From the NCBI RefSeq assembly GCF_003610465.1, contig NZ_RAQI01000006.1, forward strand, positions 186,001 through 250,000: 64,000 bases of DNA. Direction: 5' to 3'. The notes under the pieces were generated by a model, which saw nothing but the letters and a program-made list of their open reading frames with translations, was not told the DNA's origin and made no database searches. This document shows, piece by piece, positions 1 to 10,700 of the stretch. Made by a program: the position numbers and the translations under genes. Every line of letters begins with the position of its first letter. The first letter of the stretch is position 1. The stretch is from Xenorhabdus ehlersii. GTDB taxonomy: Bacteria; Pseudomonadota; Gammaproteobacteria; Enterobacterales; Enterobacteriaceae.

Positions 1-641
1 ACTTACATATTGATGTCGTTATTCCCGTACCGGAAACCTCTTGTGATATCGCCCTGGAAATCGCCCATATTCTGGATAAACCCTATCGTCAGGGATTTGT
101 CAAAAACCGTTATGTAGGGCGTACCTTTATCATGCCAGGTCAGCAGGAGCGACGTAAATCTGTTCGTCGTAAACTGAATGCTAATCGCGCTGAATTCCGG
201 GGTAAGAATGTTTTGCTGGTGGATGATTCCATAGTGCGTGGAACCACTTCTGAACAGATTGTTGAACTGGCGCGTGAAGCGGGAGCTAAGAAAGTCTATT
301 TTGCTTCGGCGGCACCGGAAGTTCGCTTCCCGAATGTTTATGGTATTGATATGCCAAATGCCAATGAACTGATTGCTCACGGCCGGGAAGTGGATGAAAT
401 TCGTCAGATCATTGGTGCCGATGCCCTGATATACCAAAACCTCCACGATCTTGTCCAGGCTGTCAGGGAAGAAAACCCTGATATTGAAAAATTCGAATGC
501 TCCGTATTCGATGGTATCTATGTCACGAAAGACATTGACCAGTGTTACCTCGACTATCTGGAAAACCTGCGCAAAGATGATGCCATGAAAGTGCGTGGCC
601 AGAGCGAAATAGAGGATCTGGAAATATATAATGAAGGATAA
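1..641 (+). CDS. purF: Amidophosphoribosyltransferase, C-terminal part (5' end outside window)
   Basis: PurF catalyses the first committed step of purine synthesis, moving the glutamine amide nitrogen onto PRPP to give phosphoribosylamine. Only about the last 212 residues are present (E. coli PurF is about 505), so the N-terminal glutaminase domain lies outside the window. The open frame begins at base 3. The type I phosphoribosyltransferase PRPP loop is visible as [13 protein letters not shown], preceded by the phosphate-handling stretch [12 protein letters not shown]. The C-terminal [15 protein letters not shown] segment matches enterobacterial PurF. ubiX follows 45 bp downstream on the same strand, as in the E. 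coli cvpA-purF-ubiX neighbourhood. Identity is secure; only the missing start limits the annotation. Confidence 0.96.
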   Translation, partial: LHIDVVIPVPETSCDIALEIAHILDKPYRQGFVKNRYVGRTFIMPGQQERRKSVRRKLNANRAEFRGKNVLLVDDSIVRGTTSEQIVELAREAGAKKVYFASAAPEVRFPNVYGIDMPNANELIAHGREVDEIRQIIGADALIYQNLHDLVQAVREENPDIEKFECSVFDGIYVTKDIDQCYLDYLENLRKDDAMKVRGQSEIEDLEIYNEG

Positions 642-686
642 TATTGTTATTATCATGCAGTTATAGCCAGAATCTCAGGGGAAAAC

Positions 687-1277
687 ATGAAAAAATTGAT
701 TGTCGGACTGACCGGCGCGAGTGGTGCGATTTATGGTGTCAGGTTGCTGCAAGTTTTGCGACCAATAGAAGGCATTGAAACGCATTTAGTGATCAGTCAA
801 TCAGCCCGGCAGACTCTGGCATTGGAGACGGACTATACATTGCGAGATGTACAAGCTTTGGCAGATGTTGTACATGACAATCGTGATATTGCCGCATCCA
901 TTTCCTCTGGCTCTTTTAAAACATTGGGTATGGTGATTTTGCCTTGCTCCATAAAAACCCTATCAGGAATTGTGCATAGTTACACTGACGGCTTAATTAC
1001 CCGTGCCGCAGATGTTGTTTTGAAAGAGAAGCGCAAACTCGTGTTGGGGGTGAGAGAAACCCCTTTGCACTTGGGGCACTTGAGATTAATGACGCAGGCA
1101 GCAGAAATTGGGGCGGTGATCATGCCACCTGTTCCGGCATTTTATCACCGTCCCGAACATATTCAGGATATTATCGACCAGACGGTTAACCGTGTGCTTG
1201 ATCAATTTGATATTGACTTGCCAGAAGATCTGTTTAGCCGTTGGCAGGGTGTTAAGCCCATTGGATATGGCATATAA
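687..1277 (+). CDS. ubiX: Flavin prenyltransferase UbiX
   Basis: UbiX prenylates FMN to make the prenylated-flavin cofactor used by the decarboxylase UbiD in ubiquinone synthesis. The 196-residue product has the family's usual length. The N-terminal flavin-binding loop GLTGASGAIYGVRLL, the central SGSFKTLGMVILPCS segment and the RETPLHLGHL motif are all typical of the UbiX/Pad1 family. The ATG is preceded by an AGGGG ribosome-binding site. It follows purF closely and ends in front of a strong hairpin, so it is probably the last gene of the purF transcript. It is cytosolic, with no signal peptide. No oddities were seen. Confidence 0.96.
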   Translation: MKKLIVGLTGASGAIYGVRLLQVLRPIEGIETHLVISQSARQTLALETDYTLRDVQALADVVHDNRDIAASISSGSFKTLGMVILPCSIKTLSGIVHSYTDGLITRAADVVLKEKRKLVLGVRETPLHLGHLRLMTQAAEIGAVIMPPVPAFYHRPEHIQDIIDQTVNRVLDQFDIDLPEDLFSRWQGVKPIGYGI

Positions 1278-1286
1278 GTTGAGCCA

Positions 1287-1319
1287 ATATGCTGTTGTGA
1301 GGAAACCACAACAGCATAT
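1287..1319. terminator. Bidirectional terminator hairpin between ubiX and yfcH
   Basis: A perfect 13-bp inverted repeat (1287-1299 with 1307-1319, stem ATATGCTGTTGTG) with a 7-base loop lies between the convergent genes ubiX and yfcH. It can serve both strands. The following T tract is weak (CGTTTATTG on the plus strand). Confidence 0.75.
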
Positions 1320-1340
1320 CGTTTATTGCCCTATATTTGT

Positions 1341-2261
1341 TCAGGCTACATAAACATTGTCCCTTTCCTCTATTACATCTTGCAAGGCTTCTTCCAGTTG
1401 AAAATAACGGAAACCAAATCCGGCTTCTTCCAGTCTTTTGGGAATGGCTTGTTGACCCCCTAAGACTAACTCTGCGGCTTGTCCCATTATTGCTTTTAAC
1501 ACAAATGCAGGAATGCGCATAAAAGCAGGACGATGTAATACAATGGCGAGTGTGGCACTAAACAGCTCATTATGAACAGGGTAAGGAGATGTCATATTAA
1601 AGGGACCATAGAGATCAGGTGATACCAGCAAGTAATAAATACCATTGACCATGTCGTCAATGTGTATCCACGGCATATACTGCTTGCCAGTGCCGATTGC
1701 TCCTCCTAAACCTAACCGGAACAGTGGCAGCATTTTTTGCAGTGCGCCCCCTTTGGGAGCCAAGACAATGCCTGTACGTAACAGGCATACACGGGTTTTG
1801 TCACTTTGGGACTGTAGGGCAAGCTGTTCCCAACGTTCACAAAGCTGATGGGCAAATTCATTGTGAGGAAGAACGTTTTCGGTAACGACTGATTGCCCCT
1901 GGTTGCCGTAATAGCCAACGGCTGAACCGGAAATAAATACAGATGGCGGAGATTCACTGGCCTTGATTAGCCTGCTCAATTGTTCAGTGATCTGCCAGCG
2001 GCTTTGACAAAGTTTCTCTTTTTGTTTCGGTGTCCATCGTTTATTGATAATAGGCTCACCAGCAAGATTGATAACAGCATCAAAGCCATTAAGATCGTGT
2101 TGGTCATTTAGCGTTGTCCAACATTCAACGCGATCAGAAAACAGTGAATACACCTTTTGTGGTGAACGACTTAAAATGGTGATGGAATGGGAGAGAGAAA
2201 TCAACTGACAGGTTAAGCGATGACCAATTAACCCTGTTCCCCCCGTAATTAAGATACGCAT
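1341..2261 (-). CDS. yfcH: NAD(P)-binding epimerase family protein YfcH (TIGR01777 type)
   Basis: This is a short-chain dehydrogenase/reductase-fold protein of the sugar-epimerase subgroup (SDR39U1/TIGR01777) whose substrate is unknown. The Rossmann dinucleotide loop is at the very N-terminus ([16 protein letters not shown]). The INLAGEPI motif and the [12 protein letters not shown] segment, which carries the active-site Ser and Tyr, are characteristic. I chose the internal ATG at 2261 over one six codons upstream because it sits just behind a GGGGGTGG ribosome-binding site and leaves the Rossmann loop at the start, as in E. coli YfcH. That gives 306 residues (E. coli about 297). It is convergent with ubiX. 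The biochemical role in the cell is unknown. Confidence 0.88.
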   Translation of the reverse strand: MRILITGGTGLIGHRLTCQLISLSHSITILSRSPQKVYSLFSDRVECWTTLNDQHDLNGFDAVINLAGEPIINKRWTPKQKEKLCQSRWQITEQLSRLIKASESPPSVFISGSAVGYYGNQGQSVVTENVLPHNEFAHQLCERWEQLALQSQSDKTRVCLLRTGIVLAPKGGALQKMLPLFRLGLGGAIGTGKQYMPWIHIDDMVNGIYYLLVSPDLYGPFNMTSPYPVHNELFSATLAIVLHRPAFMRIPAFVLKAIMGQAAELVLGGQQAIPKRLEEAGFGFRYFQLEEALQDVIEERDNVYVA

Positions 2262-2409
2262 AGCCACCCCCTGTAACAAAAGATAATTGTGTATTGGACT
2301 ATAACAAGGGATGACTTAAGTGGCAGCGAAATAGGCTGCTATCTGTTACCAATATCAAGTTTTATGGTGAAAAATCTCGCCATCAGATGAATTTATTACA
2401 TATATGGAG

Positions 2410-3030
2410 TTAAGCTTCCTTATAGGCTGCTTGTGTTGCAGGGCGTTGGTTGATCTTATCCAGCCATTTAGCAACCGCCGGATAATCCTGTAGGTTGATT
2501 TTTTGGTGTTCATGACATCTCGCCCACGGATAAGTGGCAATATCTGCGATGCTATATTCGTCTCCTCCAAGATAAGCCGTTTTTTCCAGTTGGGTATTTA
2601 GCACCTTGTATAAACGTTTTGATTCTTCCACATAGCGATTAATGGCATAGGGTACAACTTCTGGAGCGTAGCGGTTGAAATGGTGATTTTGACCGAGCAT
2701 TGGGCCAAAGCCAGCAACTTGCCAAAACAGCCATTGCAGTTGTGCGGTACGTTCACGCAAATCTTTGCTTAATAGCTGGCCTGTTTTGTTTGCCAGATAA
2801 AGTAAAATGGCCCCTGATTCGAAGATAGAGACAGGCTCTCCTCCATCGGTGGGTTGATGATCGACAATAGCCGGGATCTTGTTATTGGGTGAAACGGTGA
2901 GAAATTCAGGTTTGAACTGTTCGCCAGTGCTGATATTGATGGGATAGATAGTGTAAGGAATGCCGACTTCTTCAAGAAAAAAGGTGATTTTATAGCCATT
3001 TGGAGTTGGGGCATAGTATAGATCTATCAT
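2410..3030 (-). CDS. yfcG: GSH-dependent disulfide-bond oxidoreductase, GST family
   Basis: This is a glutathione S-transferase-fold protein. E. coli YfcG uses glutathione to reduce disulfides and has little classical transferase activity. The thioredoxin-like N-terminal domain reads MIDLYYAPTPNGYKITFFLEE, with the GSH-contacting stretch SPNNKIPAIVDH and the cis-proline. It is followed by FESGAILLYLA and the helical domain with LQWLFWQVAGFGPMLGQNHH, all very close to E. coli YfcG. The protein has 206 residues against about 215 in E. coli, with a shorter C-terminal tail. It is transcribed divergently from yfcD across a 124-bp gap (3031-3154) that must hold both promoters. It is cytosolic. Confidence 0.92.
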   Translation of the reverse strand: MIDLYYAPTPNGYKITFFLEEVGIPYTIYPINISTGEQFKPEFLTVSPNNKIPAIVDHQPTDGGEPVSIFESGAILLYLANKTGQLLSKDLRERTAQLQWLFWQVAGFGPMLGQNHHFNRYAPEVVPYAINRYVEESKRLYKVLNTQLEKTAYLGGDEYSIADIATYPWARCHEHQKINLQDYPAVAKWLDKINQRPATQAAYKEA

Positions 3031-3154
3031 ATAACCTCCAGCGATAATAACTTTCTGAAAAATGTAACGATGTTACCTTACCATCGTTTGTTTATAAATG
3101 TTATAAATTTACTGCAAAAAGTAACATGCAACTCATTGATAAAAGGTTTTTAGA

Positions 3155-3673
3155 ATGATGCAAGAAAAATCAGCAAATATTGAATGGATTGACATTGTCA
3201 ATGAAGACAATGAAGTCATTGCGCAATCGTCTCGTCAGCAGATGAGAGCGCAAAATTTGAGGCATCGTGCCACTTATGTTGTCGTGCATGATGGAATGGG
3301 CAAAATTCTGGTTCAGCATCGTACAGAAACGAAAGACTTTTATCCGGGAAAATTGGATGCAACGGCTGGTGGTGTTGTGATGGCGGGAGAAACTTTGCTT
3401 GAGGCTGCGCGTCGGGAAGCCGAAGAGGAATTGGGGATTGCAGGTGTTCCTTTTGCCGAACATGGTGTTTTTTATTATGAAGAGGACACTTGTCGTATAT
3501 GGGGTGGTTTGTTCAGTTGTGTGAGCCATGGACCATTTGCATTGCAGGAAGAAGAAGTCGCCGCAGTTTACTGGTTAACGCCACAAGAGATCACGGCGCG
3601 TTGTGATGAGTTCACACAGGATTCACTGAAGGCTCTCTCCTTATGGTTAGCGCGTAACAATCAAGTGGAGTAG
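3155..3673 (+). CDS. yfcD: Nudix hydrolase YfcD
   Basis: This is a Nudix-superfamily hydrolase related to isopentenyl-diphosphate isomerase-like proteins; the physiological substrate of YfcD is not known. The Nudix box GX5EX7REUXEEXGU is complete at about residues 66-88 (GVVMAGE, then REAEEELGI), so the metal-binding glutamates are intact. Its 172 residues match the family (E. coli about 180). An ATG-ATG pair opens the gene at 3155; the true start could be 3158. It ends before a rho-independent terminator. It is the last backbone gene before the accessory NRPS block; in E. coli yfcD is near pta. Confidence 0.93.
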   Translation: MMQEKSANIEWIDIVNEDNEVIAQSSRQQMRAQNLRHRATYVVVHDGMGKILVQHRTETKDFYPGKLDATAGGVVMAGETLLEAARREAEEELGIAGVPFAEHGVFYYEEDTCRIWGGLFSCVSHGPFALQEEEVAAVYWLTPQEITARCDEFTQDSLKALSLWLARNNQVE

Positions 3674-3680
3674 TTTGTCA

Positions 3681-3715
3681 GGGGGATGTCTATTTACAAA
3701 ACATACCCCTTTTTT
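3681..3715 (+). terminator. Rho-independent terminator after yfcD
   Basis: The stem GGGGGATGT (3681-3689) pairs with ACATACCCC (3701-3709), with one bulged A, and is followed directly by a run of six T (3710-3715). It lies 8 bp past the yfcD stop. Confidence 0.8.
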
Positions 3716-3775
3716 ATTACATGCTTTGTTATTTTATGAACATTAGTAAATATCTAATTTGGTATTTCACTTTTA

Positions 3776-4393
3776 TTAATTAAATTTTTCCAGGAAGAAT
3801 TTAAAATGATAACCATCTATTTTTTCAAACCGAATATGGGGTGGTTTGGTTGTATCATAAGTAATGATTTCAAGACCTTGATCATCATGTTTAAAATAGA
3901 CGGCTCCTTGAGTAACCGGAATATTCTTCTGATCAAAGACGACAACGAATGCCACATACTGTAGACCATCTTTAGGAATTAACCCGACTATTTCATAGTC
4001 TCCATTTGAATAGCAATCTACGGGATTGGGAATTTTATAGGTTTGAATATGAGCTCTGAATATTTGATCAACACCTGATTCATTAATCAATTTTACCGCG
4101 AGTAAATCACGGTTTGCGGGTGATACAATAAACTTTGATAATCCTTGAATATCGCTGATATCTGGTTGGCTTGTATCCCATTCACGGTAAATTTGTCCTG
4201 CTTGACTATCATTTCCATGTCGCCAAGCGAACACGATAGAATTTGTTCCAATTTTAACGGAACGAAACTTATCATTTAATGGAGTACCAATTAAATTAAC
4301 TTCCTGACTATTTTCTGAATATGCATAAATATCCCCGCTATAATTCTTTTCAGTATAGAATATAGCACCATGAATTAATTTATCTTTAGACAT
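3776..4393 (-). CDS. Hypothetical protein with beta/gamma-crystallin-like N-terminal half
   Basis: This 205-residue protein was not recognised by name. The N-terminal half looks like a beta/gamma-crystallin Greek-key domain. YTEKNYSG (about residues 13-20) fits the crystallin signature of an aromatic, four residues, an aromatic, one residue and Gly. NDKFRS (about 40-45) resembles the calcium-site motif N/D-N/D-x-x-S/T-S with Arg in place of Ser/Thr. A second, more degenerate key may follow (GQIYREWD). There is no signal peptide, membrane segment or catalytic motif. The gene runs the same way as the NRPS genes but is separated from paxC by a strong terminator, so it is probably transcribed alone. 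Microbial members of this fold are stress, structural or toxin-associated proteins; no function is assigned here. Confidence 0.6.
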   Translation of the reverse strand: MSKDKLIHGAIFYTEKNYSGDIYAYSENSQEVNLIGTPLNDKFRSVKIGTNSIVFAWRHGNDSQAGQIYREWDTSQPDISDIQGLSKFIVSPANRDLLAVKLINESGVDQIFRAHIQTYKIPNPVDCYSNGDYEIVGLIPKDGLQYVAFVVVFDQKNIPVTQGAVYFKHDDQGLEIITYDTTKPPHIRFEKIDGYHFKFFLEKFN

Positions 4394-4702
4394 AATGGCT
4401 TTTTTCCTTATGTTTGATAACTGAGATGAATAACTAGAATAAGGGGGTGTGTTTATATGTCAAGGTGAGGGGTGGCTCTTATATTGAATCTGGCCTTTAA
4501 AAAGTATTCATTTAGTTTTATATTGTTTTTGATTAATAAATAACACCATTTAAAATTGTAAGATTTATTTTTATTCTGTTTTTATCACTGTTTTTTATTT
4601 TAATTTCCTGAGATAAAAAAACCTCGCTATTTTCAACGAGGTTTTTTAGTGGATAAGGCAGCCATTAGCTGCCAGCAATTTATGGGTGGTTTATATTTAT
4701 AC
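4394..4702. promoter_or_regulatory. Intergenic region between paxC and the crystallin-like gene
   Basis: This AT-rich 309-bp gap has no credible gene. It contains the paxC terminator (listed separately) and, nearer 4394-4500, must hold the promoter and ribosome-binding site of the minus-strand crystallin-like gene. An AAGGAAAAAAGCC stretch just upstream of its ATG supplies the ribosome-binding site. No recognised operator was seen. Confidence 0.4.
4615..4647. terminator. Bidirectional terminator downstream of paxC
   Basis: AAAAAACCTCG (from 4616) and CGAGGTTTTTT (4637-4647) form an A-tract/stem/T-tract inverted repeat around a 10-base loop. On the minus strand it lies about 55 bp beyond the paxC stop, where the NRPS transcript should end. 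The U-tract is present on both strands. Confidence 0.88.
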
Positions 4703-7700
4703 TCATTTATTCACACCGACTATAGCGGATGCTAAACCCTGAACGCAAGGTTGACGCATAATCGTTATGTGGTCACCGGATAAAGTTTCGGAGATAACTT
4801 CTCCAGTCACTAACGTTTTCCATCCATCAATAATGCTCTCAACAGAGGTATTTCGTCCTTCATATTCTTGGTTATCGTTAGCCAGAAACAGATGGAGTGT
4901 TCCTGGATAGCGTTCTTGCGGCTGATAAGTTGCCAAAGAGTGAGCTTTAAAAACACTTAAATAGGTGGCGATTTCTTTAAGTTCAAGTTGAGGCGGTAAG
5001 AGTTCCTCTTCAATTAGACGAAGTCGCAAGTTATCGAGTTGTTCTTCTTCTGTCATGGATTGGAATTCTTCTTCGGTAAAGTTTTCCTCTGCTCCCTCCA
5101 ATGCAGCAAGTACATTGCCAAACTCGGCCAGCCAGCGGCTATTAGGCCATTCTGATTCGATCTCTTGGGTTAAGCTCTCCAGAGGGGATTCACAATCAAC
5201 TAAAGCCAGCAAGCCAATGCTTTCACCTTGCTGGAGGAGTTGTCGGGCCATTTCGAATGCGAGCCAGCCTCCGAAAGAGTGTCCACCTAAGTAATAAGGG
5301 CCATTTGGTTGAACTTTCTTAAGATCATCGATCATAACGCTGGCCATTGCTTCAAGGCCGTTCATCTCAAGGTATGGTGGGGGATCGCTGCGTCCATCTA
5401 ACTCTGGTGATTGCATACCCCAAACGGAATAAGCACCTTCCAATGCTGTCGCCAATTCCCGTAAATAGAGCACATGCCCTCCGGCGCCGGGAGCAAAGAA
5501 CAGCGGTGTTGCTTTGATGTTTCGTGACAGGCCGACCATAGAACCAACATAGATATTATCTCGATCTTCAATGGCTCTGGCTTGTTCTTTGATAGTGGTA
5601 AACGTCATCAAGCTCGCCATCATATTCTGCTGAAGTCCAAGTTTTTCAATTGCCAAAGAGCAGGCTTTCAAAATAAGCAGCGAATGTCCTCCTAACTCAA
5701 AGAAATGGTCATGCCGGCTGACACGTTCTAATCCGAGCAGATCTTGCCAAATTTGCGCCAGTGTTATTTCAACCTCACCTTGAGGGGCTTCATAATCACG
5801 GGCTACGATGGCAGATTGATCGGGAGCAGGGAAAGCCTGACGATCGATTTTGCCATTAGAGGTAAGCGGGAAAGTGTCAAGGGTTACAAATGCACTGGGC
5901 AGCATATACTCGGCAAGATGTTGAGCAAGTTGCTGACGCAGCTCACTGGGAACCAAGTTTACACCGGATTCAGGCTGAACATATGCAACGAGACGTTTAT
6001 CATCAGGTGTTATTTCTCGGACCAGGACAATGGCTTCCTGCACGCCCTGGCATTGCGCCAGACGAGTTTCTATTTCACCGAGTTCAATGCGGAAGCCACG
6101 GATCTTAACCTGAAAATCATTGCGTCCCAAATACTCAATCATACCATTGGGTAACCAACGTCCCAGATCACCCGTTTTGTACATACGGGCATCTGACTGT
6201 TCGCTAAACGGATCCGCCACAAATTTTTTCGCAGTTAAATCGGGGCGATTGAGATAGCCACGGGCAACACCTGCTCCACCGATATGGATTTCACCACTGA
6301 CACCTAGGGGAACCGGCCGGCCGTGTGTATCCAGAATATAAATACGGGTATTGGGCAGCGGATAACCAATCGGGATAATGTCAGTCAATTCAGGCGAATC
6401 TTGACCTTTATCATTGAGGGTTAAGGTGGTGGCAATTACCGTGGTTTCGGTAGGGCCATAAGAGTTAATCCAGCGGCAGGATTGCGTTTCTGCTATAGAT
6501 TGCCAGCTCAGCAAATGGCGTAGTTCCGCTTTCTCACCACCGACAATAACTGTGCGCAGGTATTGGCTGAAACCACTGCGTCCTGCCATCATCTCTTGTA
6601 CCCATTGATGCCAGAAGGCGGTGGGCATATCCATGATAGTGATTTTCTGCTTATTTAACAGATCGACAAATTCTGCATCTGGTACACGGATATGAGCAGG
6701 ACGCAGAACCAGTGTCGCACCGGCGGCCAGGGTGGGGAAAATATCGGATACCGAGGTATCAAAGGCAATGGTTGCAAATTGCAGGATACGATCCCCCAAT
6801 TGTGGTTCGCTGGTCTGGTGCTGAGCATGGATAAAGTTCACCACATTACGGTGCTCCAGCATCACACCTTTGGGCTGACCGGTGGAGCCGGAGGTATAGA
6901 TGATATAAGCCAGATGATGGGGCTTAAGTTGCACATCAGGATTATGGATCGGCTGTTGTGCCACGTTATTTCGCTGGGTTTTATCGTCCAGCAACCAGAC
7001 GGGCAGGTCTGCTGATGGTAACAGGTCCTGCAAATGTTGCTGCGTCAGCAATAACACCGGTTGGCTGTCCGACAACTGGTAGGCCAGACGTTCGGCCGGG
7101 TACTCCGGGTCGAGCGGAACATAGCCGGCCCCTGCTTTAAGAATAGCGTACAGGCCAATAATCAAATCCAGACTGCGGTCAACACAAATCGCGATGCGAT
7201 CATCAGGGCGTATCCCCGCGGCAATCAGTTGGTGGGCCAGTTGGTTGGCATGGCGGTTCAGTACCGCATAACTCAGTTCGTGCTTATCAAATACCAGCGC
7301 AATGGCATCCGGTGTACGTGCGGCCTGTTGTTCAAACAGTTGGTGGATTAAGGTGTCTTGCGGATATTCGACTGCGGTATTGTTAAATGTTTCCAATAGT
7401 TGGGTGCGTTCGGTCAATGGCAGGATATCGATAGTGTGGATCGGTTGCTCAGGCGCAGATTGCAGGGCTGCCACAATGCCTTGCAAGGCTGTGTTCATAT
7501 AGGCATTAATACGAGCGGGATTAATTTGCTGGCTGCATTGTGCCGTGAGTGCAAATCCCTCATCAAAATCGTCCACATCCAGTGACAAGGGGTAGTTGCT
7601 GCGCTCTTCACTCTCTATCTCACCAATGCCTTCCCAGGCGATTGAGGCCACTTGTTCCTCATCACGCGGACTGTGGCGGAAATTCAGCAGGCTGTTAAAC

Positions 7701-10700
7701 AGCGGTAAGGGCGGCTGGACGCCACTGCACCGCTGGGCAATCGCCAGCGGGGTCTGTTCATGATCCAGCAATTCGCTCAGGCGCTGATAGGTTTCCTGTA
7801 CCGCCTGCTTCACGGTACGGGCTTGTAGCTGGATACGGACTGGCAGGGTATTGATAAACATCCCCAGCACCTGAGAAGCGCCCATGCCGCCCTGTAACCG
7901 ACCTAATAACACAGTACCGAAGACCACGTCCTCACGGCCGCAACATTGCGCCAGCACCTGGGCCCAGGCCACATGGAACAGTACGGCGGCACTGATACCC
8001 GATTGGCGGGCGCAATCCCGGATCTGGCGAGCCAGCTCGTCATCTAACGTGACGATATCTTCCACGATTTTATCGCGGCTGTTTCCCTGCACATCCAGTA
8101 ACCCAAACGGTAAAGTTGGCTCGTTTACATCGCCCAGTAATTGCTGGAAATAAGCCTGATGCACTTCAATCGGCACCTGACGGGTTTGAGCGATAAAATT
8201 GCGGTAAGGCAATGGAGCGGGCAGGTGTTCTTCCTCCCCCTGCATCAGCGCCTGTACTTCGCTGAAAATGATGTCCAGTGACAGATGGTCACACACCAGA
8301 TGGTGATGCAGCAGGCTTAACCACCACCGTTCGGTGTCAGGATCTTGGGCCAGATAAGCAGCCAGTAATGGGGCGCGGGTAATATCTAACCGTATTCTGT
8401 CCGGATCAGTCAGACGCCGTAGTTGAGTCTCGGCACTTTCTCCTGCGGATAACGTCAGTTCTGTTATCGGCAGTGGCGCATGACGGTAGACCACTTGCAC
8501 AGGGATCGGAAGTTGCTGCCAGTGAAAGGCACTGCGTTGAATATCGTGCCGGTCAATCACCCGCTGCAACGCCTGCAAGAAACTGTCCAGCCGTGGTCGG
8601 CTGTCAAAGTGCATCAGAATATTTTCAAGATAGGTGTCACCGGTTTCTGCCAGTAAATGGTGGAACAGGATACCTTCCTGCAAGGGGCCAAGCGGGTAAA
8701 TATCCTGAATATTGGCGACACCGCCCGGAACATGGTCAACAATATGGTCAATGTGGGCCTGGGTTAATGTCACCAGTGGCAGCATAGCCGGCGTAATGTG
8801 CGGACTGTCTTCGCGGATCTGGTTAGGCGGAATGACAGAGGTCTCCGCATTTTGCTTCTGATGTAAGCGGGCGCTCATGGCCGCCAGGGTGGGGGCAGAG
8901 AAGACCGCGCTGACCTCCAGAGAAAACCCTTGCTGGCGTAACTGTTCGATCAGACTGACGACCAGCAGGGAATGGCCGCCCAGTTCGAAGAAGTTGTCAT
9001 GGCGCCCGACCTGTTCCAGTTCCAGAATCGATTGCCAGACTGCCGCCAGTTTCTGCTCGGTTGCGCCTTGTGGTGCTTCGTACTCACGGCTGACGATAGC
9101 GTGCCGATCCGGTGCCGGCAGTGCGTTGCGATCCAGTTTGCCGTTGGCGGACATCGGGAAGGCGTCCAGCATCACAAAGGCACTGGGCAGCATGTACTCC
9201 AGCAGGCGGGTACTGAGTTGTTCACGCAAATCAGCCGGTTTTAGCGTGATGCCGGTTTCCGGGATCAGATAAGCAACCAAACGCTTATCACCGGTGCCTT
9301 CTTCACGGGCGATCACCACGGCATCGCTGACACCTTCGCAAGCCACCAGTTGCGCCTCAATTTCCCCCAGTTCAAGGCGGAAACCGCGTAGCTTGACCTG
9401 AAAATCATTGCGCCCTAAATATTCAATCGAGCCATTGGGCCGCCAGCGTCCCAAATCGCCGGTTTTATACATGCGCGCATTTGGCTGCTCGCTAAACGGA
9501 TCTGCCACAAATTTCTCCGCGGTTAAATCCGGGCGATTGAGATAGCCACGGGCCACCCCTGCGCCGGCAATATGGATTTCGCCACTGACGCCAATGGGAA
9601 CCGGCCGGCCGTGCATATCCAGAATATAAATACGGGTATTGGGCAGCGGATAACCAATCGGGATAACACCATTGAGGTGCGATGAATTTTGATGATCCAA
9701 TGTCAGCGTGGTGGCAATCACCGTGGCTTCGGTGGGACCATACGAGTTAATCCAGCGGCAGGATTGGGTCTCCTGATGAGACAGCCAGCTGATTAAATGG
9801 CGGTACTCCGCTTTTTCGCCGCCCACAATAAGGGTATGCAGATAGGGGCTAAAGCCACTGCGTCCTGCCATCATCTCCTGTACCCAGTGGTGCCAGAAGG
9901 CCGTGGGCATATCGATAATGGTGATCTTCTGCTCACGCAGGAAGGTGACAAAAGTGATATCCGGTATCCGGATATGGGGCGGACGCAGAACCAGTGTTGC
10001 TCCCGATGCCAGGGTGGGGAAAATATCGGATACCGAGGTATCAAAGGCAATGGTCGCAAATTGCAGGATACGATCCCCCAATTGTGGTTCGCTGGTCTGG
10101 TGCTGGGCATGGATAAAGTTCACCACATTACGGTGCTCCAGCATCACGCCTTTGGGCTGACCGGTGGAGCCGGAGGTATAGATAATATAGGCCAGATGAT
10201 GGGGCTTAAGTTGCACATCAGGATTATGGATCGGCTTTTGTGCCACGTTATTTCGCTGGGTTTTATCGTCCAGCAACCAGACGGGCAGGTCTGCTGATGG
10301 TAACAGTCCCTGCAAATGCTGCTGCGTCAGCAATAACACGGGTTGGCTGTCCGACAACTGGTAGGCCAAACGTTCGGCCGGGTACTCCGGATCGAGCGGA
10401 ACATAGCCGGCTCCTGCTTTAAGAATAGCGTACAGGCCAATAATCAAATCCAGACTGCGGTCAACACAGATTGCCACACGATCATCAGGGCGTATCCCCG
10501 CGGCAATCAGTTGGTGGGCCAGTTGGTTGGCATGGCGGTTCAGTACCGCATAACTCAGTTCGTGCTTATCAAATACCAGCGCAATGGCATCCGGTGTACG
10601 TGCGGCCTGTTGTTCAAACAGTTGGTGGATTAAGGTGTCTTGCGGATATTCGACTGCGGTATTGTTAAATGTTTCCAATAGTTGGGTGCGTTCGGTCAAT

